DNA of 7,048 bases from assembly GCA_934154515.1 (NCBI GenBank), contig CAKPGD010000057.1:1-7048 (forward strand), read 5' to 3'. The position numbers were made by a program, and so were the translations under genes. Source of the DNA: an uncultured Clostridia bacterium. GTDB taxonomy: Bacteria > Bacillota > Clostridia > TANB77 > CAG-508. The notes under the pieces were generated by a model. The model saw only the letters and a list, made by a program, of their open reading frames with translations. It made no database searches and was not told where the DNA came from. Shown here one piece after another: positions 1 to 6,357 of the stretch. The stretch's first letter is position 1; each line of letters opens with the position of its first letter.

Positions 1-402
1 ATATAGCATATCTAAAAAGTTATCATAATTATCTTTTTCTTCTTTATTATATAAATCATATAAACAATCTATAAATTCTTCTTTTTCCAACTCATGAATA
101 TTAGTTTGAAATGGATAATTAATTAATTTTCCTTTATAGTAAATTTTGGTATTTTTTTCTTGTTCTATTATATTTTCTTGCCCTATATAATCAACAAATT
201 TTTTCTTCATTTCTTTAGTTTTAAAGTGAAAGAAATGACCTGCAAAATCCCATATATAATCTCCTTTTTTTATAGTTTTACAATATCCTCCAACTTCATT
301 TTCTTTTTCTATTATGAGATAATCTTTTTTTACTTGGTTAGCAAATGATAATCCTGTAATTCCTGCTCCTATAATCAAGTATTTTACACTTTGTTCTTCC
401 AT
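1..402 (-). CDS. FAD-dependent oxidoreductase, UDP-galactopyranose mutase / amine oxidase-like (partial, N-terminal 134 residues)
   Basis: The reading frame starts at ATG 400-402 and stays open to base 1, so only the first 134 residues are present. The start is supported by a strong ribosome site (GAGGGGG) six bases upstream. The N-terminus is a classic FAD-binding Rossmann fold: a hydrophobic strand runs into GAGITG (residues 12-17), the acidic residue ending the second strand is E32, and a GG pair follows at 38-39. The stretch GHFFHF (55-60) and the later KGKLINYPFQ (90-99) resemble the 'GAHIFHT' and 'lfNLPFN' regions of UDP-galactopyranose mutase and of the mutase-like enzymes found in polysaccharide clusters. 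Members of this superfamily include Glf, which converts UDP-galactopyranose to UDP-galactofuranose, and oxidases of other substrates. The catalytic C-terminal half is missing, so the reaction cannot be fixed. It is the last visible gene of the operon, 15 bases after the flippase fusion. Family membership is fairly sure; the specific activity is not. Confidence 0.85.
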   Translation of the reverse strand, partial: MEEQSVKYLIIGAGITGLSFANQVKKDYLIIEKENEVGGYCKTIKKGDYIWDFAGHFFHFKTKEMKKKFVDYIGQENIIEQEKNTKIYYKGKLINYPFQTNIHELEKEEFIDCLYDLYNKEEKDNYDNFLDMLY

Positions 403-408
403 ATATAT

Positions 409-415
409 CCCCCTC
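409..415 (-). promoter_or_regulatory. Ribosome binding site of the FAD enzyme gene
   Basis: On the minus strand the bases read GAGGGGG, followed by a six-base spacer and then ATG 400-402. The site lies immediately after the TAG stop of the flippase fusion (418-420), so ribosomes ending there are well placed to reinitiate. It fixes the start of the FAD enzyme. Confidence 0.7.
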
Positions 416-417
416 TT

Positions 418-2712
418 CTATTCTTCTAAGATGTTTACTAAAGTACTATATAACTTTTCTTTTATTATATCAATGTTATAATTTTCTAAAATATATTTAT
501 GTCCATCCTCATTAAAATATGGGAGCTTAGAAATTATATCTTTCATCTCTATATCTAATTGCTCTTTGTTTTCTATATGCCTTGTATATGGAAAATCATA
601 ACAATATAATACTTCTTTTCCTTTTATTAAAGCTTCTAATAACATCAAAGAAAGTCCATCATGCTTTGGTAATCTCATTAGAATAGTTGTTTCATCATAT
701 AGATCTGACATCTCTTTTTGATTTATTTTTCCTAAAAAATGAACATTTTTCAAATTAATTATATCTTTACTATTTCCAACTACGTAAAATTGAATGTTAG
801 AATAATTCTGTGCTGCATATTTTACATATTCAATTCCATAAAAATCTTCTTTTCCTTCTGGCAAATATGTAATCACAGCATGTTTTTCAGGTAATTTAGA
901 ATAATTTTTAGTCATTTCATTTGGTAATATTGCAATTTCTTCTGCTTCAATATTTAATTCTTTTAATTCTTTTTTTATTAGTGGAGAACAAGCTAAGTTA
1001 TAATGAATATAAGATTGTACTTTATTTATTTTATCCTTATTTTCTTTTGCTTTTAATATATCTGTTCCTATCCAATGGCAAATTACCTTTTTATTAAAAA
1101 ACCTCGCAATTCTTAAGTATGGATTTATATAATAACATCCATATCCAAAATATATAATATCAACTTGTATTAATTTCATTAAAATAAAACATAATTTTTT
1201 TAGCTTGCTTTTGCCTTTATAATTTAAATCAACTATTTTTATATTTTCATTTTGTATCATATTTTCTAGTTGTTTTTTTTGTGTGTCATAGCAGACTAAG
1301 CCTACACAATATTTTTTCCTATTTTTATTTTTTATCATATATTGTACTAACTCCCTATAATTCCATATAATTATAATTATTGCTAATATGTTTATTATTT
1401 CTAATAAATATATATTTTCAAACATAACATTAATTAATGTTACTACAGATAAAATTATCGTAATGAATATAAAATCCTTAATTGGAAACATATACCATAA
1501 TTTTCTTGAAATTATGGTTCTCATCCAAAAGAATACTATATAAGATATTCCTGTTGCTATCGCTGCTCCAACTGCTCCATATATCGGAATTAATATTGTA
1601 TTTAAAACTAAATTAACTATTATTGAAACCAATGAAACAGCTATATTATATCCTGTCTTTCTCGAAAAGGAAATTCCTAAAGTTGTTGTTTCACTCATAG
1701 TATAAAATATTGGGTGAAATAATAAAAATGGTAAAATATATATAATTTTATTATACTCTTCGCTAAGTATAATTGGTATAAAATTCTTAAACATTAGTAT
1801 TACTATTAAAATAATAGACATACAAAAAGTAATTCCTTTACTTACCAATTCAAATTTTTCATTTTTTTCTCCTTCAGCTTTCCATTTAAATGCTATTGGT
1901 GACCAAAAACTTGTAAAACTAGTTTGCACTAATGTTAAAAGGCTAACAATTTTTAATGCTACTGAATAATATCCTAATTCTGTATATGTTGTCATACTTC
2001 TTAAAAAAATTGTATCCATTGAATTTAGTCCATATCCTATCAAAGTTGCTGGGACTAAAGGTAACCCAAATTTTAATATTGATTTTATTTGTTTTTTATC
2101 TATACTTTTCTTTGATATTTTAATATTTTTTCGATAAATGAAAAAAAGTAAAATACTTATTATAAATTGTGATAATATAGTTGCATATACTACTGATTCA
2201 AAATTTCTTTTATATGCTAATAATAAAATTATTAAGCAAATTAAATTTAATAGTTTTGATAAAATATTCCACATTGAATATTTTAATGCTTTTTCTTCCA
2301 TTCTTATAGACAACAACATAAATTTCTCTATAATAAAAAATGGACTGCAAATAGCTAATAGTATAATTGGTTTTGTTAAAGTTACATTATCAAATAATAT
2401 CTTTGCAAAAAAAACTCTAAATACAATTAAAATTATTGCAATTATAATTGTACCGATAAAAGGAATTAACATTGAATTGAATAGTAATTTTTTCTTATCT
2501 ACGCATTCATTATATTCTCTCATAAAAGCCTGATCAATTCCTAGTAAAACAATTAATGTCAATATTGTATTTGCTAAATTAAACATACTAGATAATCCAA
2601 ATTGATCTGGTGATATTAAATTAGATGTTATAGGGACAGTTATAAAACCTATAATTGCTCCTATTATTGGTCCTATTGAAAAACCTATAAATTTATTTAT
2701 AAATTGTTTCAT
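418..2712 (-). CDS. Fusion protein: Wzx-type oligosaccharide flippase with C-terminal GT-B glycosyltransferase
   Basis: This is one uninterrupted frame of 764 residues, starting at ATG 2710-2712 behind GGAG (2719-2722, six-base spacer). Residues 1 to about 455 are a polysaccharide-transporter (Wzx/RfbX-like, MOP superfamily) domain with about 14 hydrophobic segments, roughly at 8-30, 42-64, 80-100, 114-135, 150-167, 175-193, 213-229, 245-262, 293-310, 323-338, 356-376, 378-396, 412-430 and 434-451. A usual Wzx is about 400-500 residues and would end here. After a basic linker (KNKNRKK, 461-467), residues 468-764 form a soluble domain with GT-B features: HWIGTD (546-551), an ACSPLIKKEL helix start (574-583), a second Rossmann half with FYVVGNS (642-648) and FLGKI (659-663), and D685-GLSLMLL-E693, which matches the GT4 E-x7-E element with Asp for the first Glu. 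An even number of spans puts both ends in the cytosol, where sugar nucleotides are. Inferred role: adding a sugar to the lipid-linked repeat and flipping it. The glycosyl donor is unknown. Confidence 0.88.
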   Translation of the reverse strand: MKQFINKFIGFSIGPIIGAIIGFITVPITSNLISPDQFGLSSMFNLANTILTLIVLLGIDQAFMREYNECVDKKKLLFNSMLIPFIGTIIIAIILIVFRVFFAKILFDNVTLTKPIILLAICSPFFIIEKFMLLSIRMEEKALKYSMWNILSKLLNLICLIILLLAYKRNFESVVYATILSQFIISILLFFIYRKNIKISKKSIDKKQIKSILKFGLPLVPATLIGYGLNSMDTIFLRSMTTYTELGYYSVALKIVSLLTLVQTSFTSFWSPIAFKWKAEGEKNEKFELVSKGITFCMSIILIVILMFKNFIPIILSEEYNKIIYILPFLLFHPIFYTMSETTTLGISFSRKTGYNIAVSLVSIIVNLVLNTILIPIYGAVGAAIATGISYIVFFWMRTIISRKLWYMFPIKDFIFITIILSVVTLINVMFENIYLLEIINILAIIIIIWNYRELVQYMIKNKNRKKYCVGLVCYDTQKKQLENMIQNENIKIVDLNYKGKSKLKKLCFILMKLIQVDIIYFGYGCYYINPYLRIARFFNKKVICHWIGTDILKAKENKDKINKVQSYIHYNLACSPLIKKELKELNIEAEEIAILPNEMTKNYSKLPEKHAVITYLPEGKEDFYGIEYVKYAAQNYSNIQFYVVGNSKDIINLKNVHFLGKINQKEMSDLYDETTILMRLPKHDGLSLMLLEALIKGKEVLYCYDFPYTRHIENKEQLDIEMKDIISKLPYFNEDGHKYILENYNIDIIKEKLYSTLVNILEE
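1336..1356 (-). promoter_or_regulatory. Possible internal translation start at the flippase/glycosyltransferase junction
   Basis: On the minus strand AGGGAG (1351-1356) is followed by a 12-base spacer and an in-frame ATG (1336-1338, Met459 of the fusion). The spacer is longer than the best range of about 5-9 bases, so initiation would be weak at most. A product starting here would be about 306 residues and would contain only the glycosyltransferase half. The AGG GAG also simply encodes Arg453-Glu454, so chance is a real alternative. Confidence 0.3.
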
Positions 2713-2736
2713 TTTTCACTCCGTTCAATATTTATA

Positions 2737-3873
2737 TCAAATGAATCTTTTCGCTATATTTTTAGCTTCTAACTTTTTTGTTGGTTCATATTTTTTATTA
2801 CTATTCTTTATTTTATATATTATTTCAGATATACTTTTCATATTGTTTTGGCACAAATAAAATCTATTATATTCTTTTAAATATTTTTCTATTTCTTTCG
2901 AATATTCTCCATCTACAATTACCAATATAGGTTTATTCGTTGCCGAATAATGATAAATTTTTCCTGGAATTTGAGTTCCATTGCTATTGCACACACATAC
3001 TAATATATCTGATTCTTCTTCCATTTTTCTTACTTTTTGAATAGGTTGTCTTTGATATATTTTTATATTTTCTGTTTCACATAAATTCAAATCTGAATTA
3101 CCACAAATAACCAAATCTTTGTCTTTTTGTTTTTTTATCACTTCATATAAAGGTAATATATTTCTATTTCTAGAATGATATTCTCCAAAATATCCTAATC
3201 TTAATCTCTCATTATTAGTTTCTTTGTAAATAATTTTTTCCTGATATGGTATTGGTAAAAATTCCATCTTTTCCTTATATCTTTGATATAATTTTTGCTG
3301 TTGTTTTAATGTAAATGGAGAAACATATATAACTTTATCTGCTAAAGATATCAGTCTTTCTTCTTCTTTTTTTACAATAAAATTTGGTACAAAACTTTTT
3401 TTATTGATATCTGTTGCAAATGGATCTCCCCAATATTGTATCCATTTTTTTGTAATATTAGGATTTCTTTTTATTAGTGTTTCTGCTATTAAGTGTGAAG
3501 ATTTTGGATCAGAGGAAGAAATAATATAATCAAAACTTTCTCCTATGTGTATTTCTTTTTTAGCTAACGTACTTCTAAAATCATATATCTTAAATTTTTT
3601 TACTATTTCATAAACTTTGTCTTTAATTCTACTCTTATGATTTTTTTTCATAGTAACAGCAGAATGAATTGTCCCTAATGGAATGAAATATTTTTTTTCA
3701 AAATTTAATTTGCAGAAATTTTCATCATATAATGCTGATTCTTTTTGTGGCTCTGGTGTTAATGTATATACTTGATTTTTGTTTTCTATTAATCCCTTTA
3801 GTAATGCTATATTCCTCATATTACTTGATGAGCTATATTCTAATGGTGCTGAAGATATAAATAATATTTTCAT
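2737..3873 (-). CDS. Glycosyltransferase, GT-B fold (GT4-like)
   Basis: This 378-residue cytosolic protein probably transfers one sugar of the polysaccharide repeat unit. It opens directly with a Rossmann strand (MKILFISSAP) and a Ser-rich loop typical of GT4-like enzymes. DYIISSSDP (115-123) and IQYWGDPF (145-152) fit the donor-independent N-terminal half. The linker region has VIYVSPF (181-187). The second Rossmann half begins at RLGYFGEYHSRNRN (225-238), then DLVICGNS (253-260) and a C-terminal QIPGKIYHYSATNKPILVI (301-319). That last element is where GT4 enzymes carry the second Glu of E-x7-E (commonly K-L/I-Y-E-Y); here the position is His308, so the canonical residue is absent. Length is normal for the family. 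The start is fixed by AAAGGAG (3880-3886), which lies in the last codons of the polymerase gene, only three bases away. The stop is TGA; the flippase fusion starts 24 bases on. Acceptor and donor sugars cannot be told from sequence. Confidence 0.87.
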   Translation of the reverse strand: MKILFISSAPLEYSSSSNMRNIALLKGLIENKNQVYTLTPEPQKESALYDENFCKLNFEKKYFIPLGTIHSAVTMKKNHKSRIKDKVYEIVKKFKIYDFRSTLAKKEIHIGESFDYIISSSDPKSSHLIAETLIKRNPNITKKWIQYWGDPFATDINKKSFVPNFIVKKEEERLISLADKVIYVSPFTLKQQQKLYQRYKEKMEFLPIPYQEKIIYKETNNERLRLGYFGEYHSRNRNILPLYEVIKKQKDKDLVICGNSDLNLCETENIKIYQRQPIQKVRKMEEESDILVCVCNSNGTQIPGKIYHYSATNKPILVIVDGEYSKEIEKYLKEYNRFYLCQNNMKSISEIIYKIKNSNKKYEPTKKLEAKNIAKRFI

Positions 3874-3876
3874 TTT

Positions 3877-5208
3877 TTACTCCTTTCTTGTTGATAGTAA
3901 AATAATAATTACTACAGTATTTAATATCCATCCTCCTTTTAATATACTTATTATATCTGAAGAAGAAATCATTAAAAAAATATATATTGATAATATTGCA
4001 CTAAATAGATATTTAGCATCGTTATTTTTAAATTTAGATAATTTCATATCTATTATTCGAAGGAATAAACCTAAAATACTAGATAATATTATAACACCTA
4101 TAAAAGAAAACTCTATATATCCAAAGGTTATAAAATCATTTGGAATTCCTCCTAATGCAATCCAATTACTTCCTACAATAAATTCTGATGTATTAACATA
4201 AGATGCTGGAAAATATACTCCTGGAAGAAAATCTAAAAATGCAGTTATAAAATCACTAAAATATCTTAATCCATAAGTATCTACAATTTTTTTCATTGCA
4301 AGAGTGTTTTTATATGGTACTGTAAATTGTGCAATATATTTTAGATAATTGACCTCTTTAAAATCAAAAGTTTTACTATTAAAATAATAAAATAAACTAT
4401 CTAAAATGTCTAACATAGGAAGAGCAATAATACATATTACTATTATAAATATCCAAGGTCTCTTTACTCTCTTTCTTATTATAACATAAGCAAAACAAAT
4501 TATAAATGCCATTAAAGGTGCTCTCCCTGCATTAAATAAAAAATATAATATAGACATTATAAAAGATATTACTAGTAAAAATTTGTAATATTGCTTTTTC
4601 ACTAATTTTAATGATGTATCTTGTATAATATATACAATTAAAAATGGAGTTACAGTAATTAGTCGTGCTAAAATTATAAAAATTGTACTTTCGCCTATAA
4701 TTTCATTTGCATCATTATTAAAAGATCTTAAATATTCTGCATATGATAAAGCATTTTTTATTCCTCCAAACGATAAAAAAAGAAGTATCAACGAAAAACT
4801 ACCTATAATGAATGTTACAATTGCAAAAAATTTAACAATTTTTAGGGTTTTAATTGAGTTAAAATCTCTTATCTTTATTTTTTTTGATATACTATAGAAT
4901 ATATTAAAAGCCAATAAACTTATTGTAACTATAAAATTAGAATACAGAAAATCTACAAAATTTCCATTTATAATAAACCTTTGTACTGAATATGTACAAT
5001 ATTTTCCCTTTGCTAATTCTATTTCATTTAGTTCATTAACATTCAATAATACTATAATAGGAATAATAATATAATAAAACAACATACCGAACATAAATCC
5101 TTTATATGTTGGACGAAATTCTTTTGATTTTTTTAATAGAAAAATCAAAAATATTATTCCTATTAAACTATAAAGCAAACAAAAAATGAAAACATTGCTT
5201 TCCTCCAT
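3877..5208 (-). CDS. Wzy-type oligosaccharide repeat-unit polymerase
   Basis: This 443-residue integral membrane protein has about 10-12 hydrophobic spans, roughly at 6-25, 38-56, 87-106, 124-146, 175-195, 208-226, 229-244, 252-268, 363-383, 399-416 and 420-438. Wzy polymerases join lipid-linked repeat units at the outer face of the membrane; they vary greatly in sequence and are recognised by topology, size, context and short motifs. Here there is NAGRAPLMAF (226-235) after a span, and a long extracytoplasmic region (about 270-360) ending in GGIPNDFITFGYIEF (353-367), a pattern often seen in O-antigen polymerase-type proteins. The neighbours, two glycosyltransferases and a flippase, fit. The start at ATG 5206-5208 has only a weak upstream ribosome site (AGAAAG at 5221-5226, long spacer) and lies 18 bases after the preceding stop, so coupling probably drives it. 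A better SD sequence (GGAGG) lies just inside the gene. A WaaL-like ligase is a less likely alternative. Confidence 0.82.
   Translation of the reverse strand: MEESNVFIFCLLYSLIGIIFLIFLLKKSKEFRPTYKGFMFGMLFYYIIIPIIVLLNVNELNEIELAKGKYCTYSVQRFIINGNFVDFLYSNFIVTISLLAFNIFYSISKKIKIRDFNSIKTLKIVKFFAIVTFIIGSFSLILLFLSFGGIKNALSYAEYLRSFNNDANEIIGESTIFIILARLITVTPFLIVYIIQDTSLKLVKKQYYKFLLVISFIMSILYFLFNAGRAPLMAFIICFAYVIIRKRVKRPWIFIIVICIIALPMLDILDSLFYYFNSKTFDFKEVNYLKYIAQFTVPYKNTLAMKKIVDTYGLRYFSDFITAFLDFLPGVYFPASYVNTSEFIVGSNWIALGGIPNDFITFGYIEFSFIGVIILSSILGLFLRIIDMKLSKFKNNDAKYLFSAILSIYIFLMISSSDIISILKGGWILNTVVIIILLSTRKE
3880..3886 (-). promoter_or_regulatory. Ribosome binding site inside the end of the wzy-like gene
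   Basis: On the minus strand AAAGGAG overlaps the last Lys and Glu codons of the polymerase gene and abuts its TAA stop (3877-3879). The glycosyltransferase ATG (3871-3873) follows three bases after that stop. The arrangement implies translational coupling of the two genes. Confidence 0.7.
5193..5206 (-). promoter_or_regulatory. Strong SD sequence with an out-of-frame ATG inside the 5' end of the wzy-like gene
   Basis: The minus strand reads GGAGG (5202-5206), a six-base spacer, then ATG (5193-5195). This ATG is out of frame with the polymerase and opens a 10-codon frame ending at TAA 5163-5165. By spacing it is a better ribosome site than the one serving the polymerase start itself. It may be chance, since GAG GAA are ordinary Glu codons, or it may affect polymerase translation. 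Confidence 0.3.
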
Positions 5209-5226
5209 TTTTATACCAACTTTCTG

Positions 5227-6333
5227 TTATATTTCTTTTATCATTTTCATAAATTTTTTATTATATAACTCTACATTAATTTTTTCTTTATTTTTCTTAC
5301 AATTTAGAACAATTTCATTATATTTATTACTATCTTCTTTCAATAATAGTATTTTATTTGTCAAATCTTCAAGTGAGTTAGAATCTATAGTTAATCCTAT
5401 TCCACATTTTTTTACTAACTCTCCCAAATATGTTCCATCTGCTACTAATATTGGTAATTCACAATAAATAGCTTCATAGAGTTTATTTGGTAGTGCATAT
5501 TTCACATTATTATAAGAAATATCATAAACTGAATAAATACAATCACATTTAGAGTATAATTTAGCTATTTCTGTATTATAATCGTATTTTCCATAGTATT
5601 CAACATATTCGCTTTTTTCTGACATTTGTTTAATTTCATTATCTTGAGAATCTCCAGCAAAAAAAACTTTTGTTTTTGTTTTTTCAGCAGCTTGTATTAG
5701 TAGCTTCATTTGTCTTTTGTATCTTACAAAACCTATAAACCCCACAACAAATTCTTTATGATCATCCTTTTTATATTCTTTAAAATATTGTAAATTTGGC
5801 ATATTTGGCATAAATGCAACTTTTGATTTGTCTACAAATCTATGAAAATATACATCATAATATTTTTCTGATGTTAAACTAAGCAAATCTATATAATTAC
5901 AAGCATGTTTTTCTACAGAAGTTAAAATTTTTTTTATAATTTTTTTTATTATATTTTTTGAATTATTTATAATTGTTTCATGTAAGTCTGCGATTTCGTA
6001 TATTATCTTTTTATTTTTAAATCCATTTATTAACACAAGAATCAACATATCTAAACGAAATGCATAAATATAATCAGCATTTTCCTTTAATATTACTTGT
6101 CTTATTTCTTTCTTCAATTTTAATAAATAAAAAATTCGCTTTAGTAAATGCCCATTATCAAATTTTAAACTTAATTTTATATAATTAACCTCTTCAAATC
6201 TAGGAAATTTTTCATTTCCTCTTTCGTTATATATTACTGTCACATCGTATTCTGACTTTAACATTTCTAATCTTTTATTAATTAATGCATCTGGGCAATG
6301 TGAAACCAAACAAACTACTTTCTTTTTCTCCAT
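5227..6333 (-). CDS. Glycosyltransferase family 4-like (GT-B)
   Basis: This 368-residue cytosolic protein is expected to add a sugar to the growing lipid-linked repeat. The first Rossmann half starts at KKVVCLVSHCPDALINKR (4-21), a common opening for GT4 enzymes, and includes DYIYAFRLDM (87-96) and YEIADLHE (112-119). The basic helix after it (129-136, KKIIKKI-like) could touch the membrane surface. The second half starts with VVGFIGFVRYKRQMKLLIQA (196-215), continues with VFFAGDS (223-229), and has LPNKLYEAIYCELPILVAD (281-299), in which E287 is the conserved second Glu of the GT4 E-x7-E element. The sequence shows a normal length and complete domains. The start at ATG 6331-6333 has AAGGA (6342-6346) with an eight-base spacer. 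It lies 24 bases after the heparinase-like gene and 18 before the polymerase gene, in the same operon. The donor sugar is not predictable. Confidence 0.9.
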   Translation of the reverse strand: MEKKKVVCLVSHCPDALINKRLEMLKSEYDVTVIYNERGNEKFPRFEEVNYIKLSLKFDNGHLLKRIFYLLKLKKEIRQVILKENADYIYAFRLDMLILVLINGFKNKKIIYEIADLHETIINNSKNIIKKIIKKILTSVEKHACNYIDLLSLTSEKYYDVYFHRFVDKSKVAFMPNMPNLQYFKEYKKDDHKEFVVGFIGFVRYKRQMKLLIQAAEKTKTKVFFAGDSQDNEIKQMSEKSEYVEYYGKYDYNTEIAKLYSKCDCIYSVYDISYNNVKYALPNKLYEAIYCELPILVADGTYLGELVKKCGIGLTIDSNSLEDLTNKILLLKEDSNKYNEIVLNCKKNKEKINVELYNKKFMKMIKEI

Positions 6334-6357
6334 ATTATTTTTCCTTATCTATTTATT

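Noticed and set aside
160..348. Plus-strand open frame of 62 codons, rich in Phe, Ile and Tyr
   Set aside because: It is antisense to the FAD enzyme gene, whose frame carries clear family motifs; the composition is what AT-rich antisense DNA gives, and there is no convincing ribosome site.
2138..2533. Plus-strand open frame of 131 codons
   Set aside because: It lies wholly antisense to the flippase domain, with no recognisable motif; it is a shadow of AT-rich membrane-protein coding.
2710..2739. Alternative genetic code in which TGA is tryptophan or glycine
   Set aside because: No TGA occurs inside any of the six genes, all their tryptophans are TGG, and a proper GGAG site precedes the flippase ATG; a TGA-recoding genome this AT-rich would be expected to use TGA often within genes.
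3779..4201. Plus-strand open frame of 140 codons spanning the boundary of the second glycosyltransferase and polymerase genes
   Set aside because: It is antisense to two well-supported genes that are translationally coupled, and has no recognisable domain.
5186..5467. Plus-strand open frame of 93 codons
   Set aside because: It is antisense to the glycosyltransferase C-terminus and the polymerase start, with no family features.
5923..5961. Runs of T that could suggest a terminator
   Set aside because: They lie inside a glycosyltransferase gene (Lys/Ile/Asn-rich stretch on the minus strand), and no GC-rich stem precedes them; none of the short intergenic gaps holds a hairpin either.
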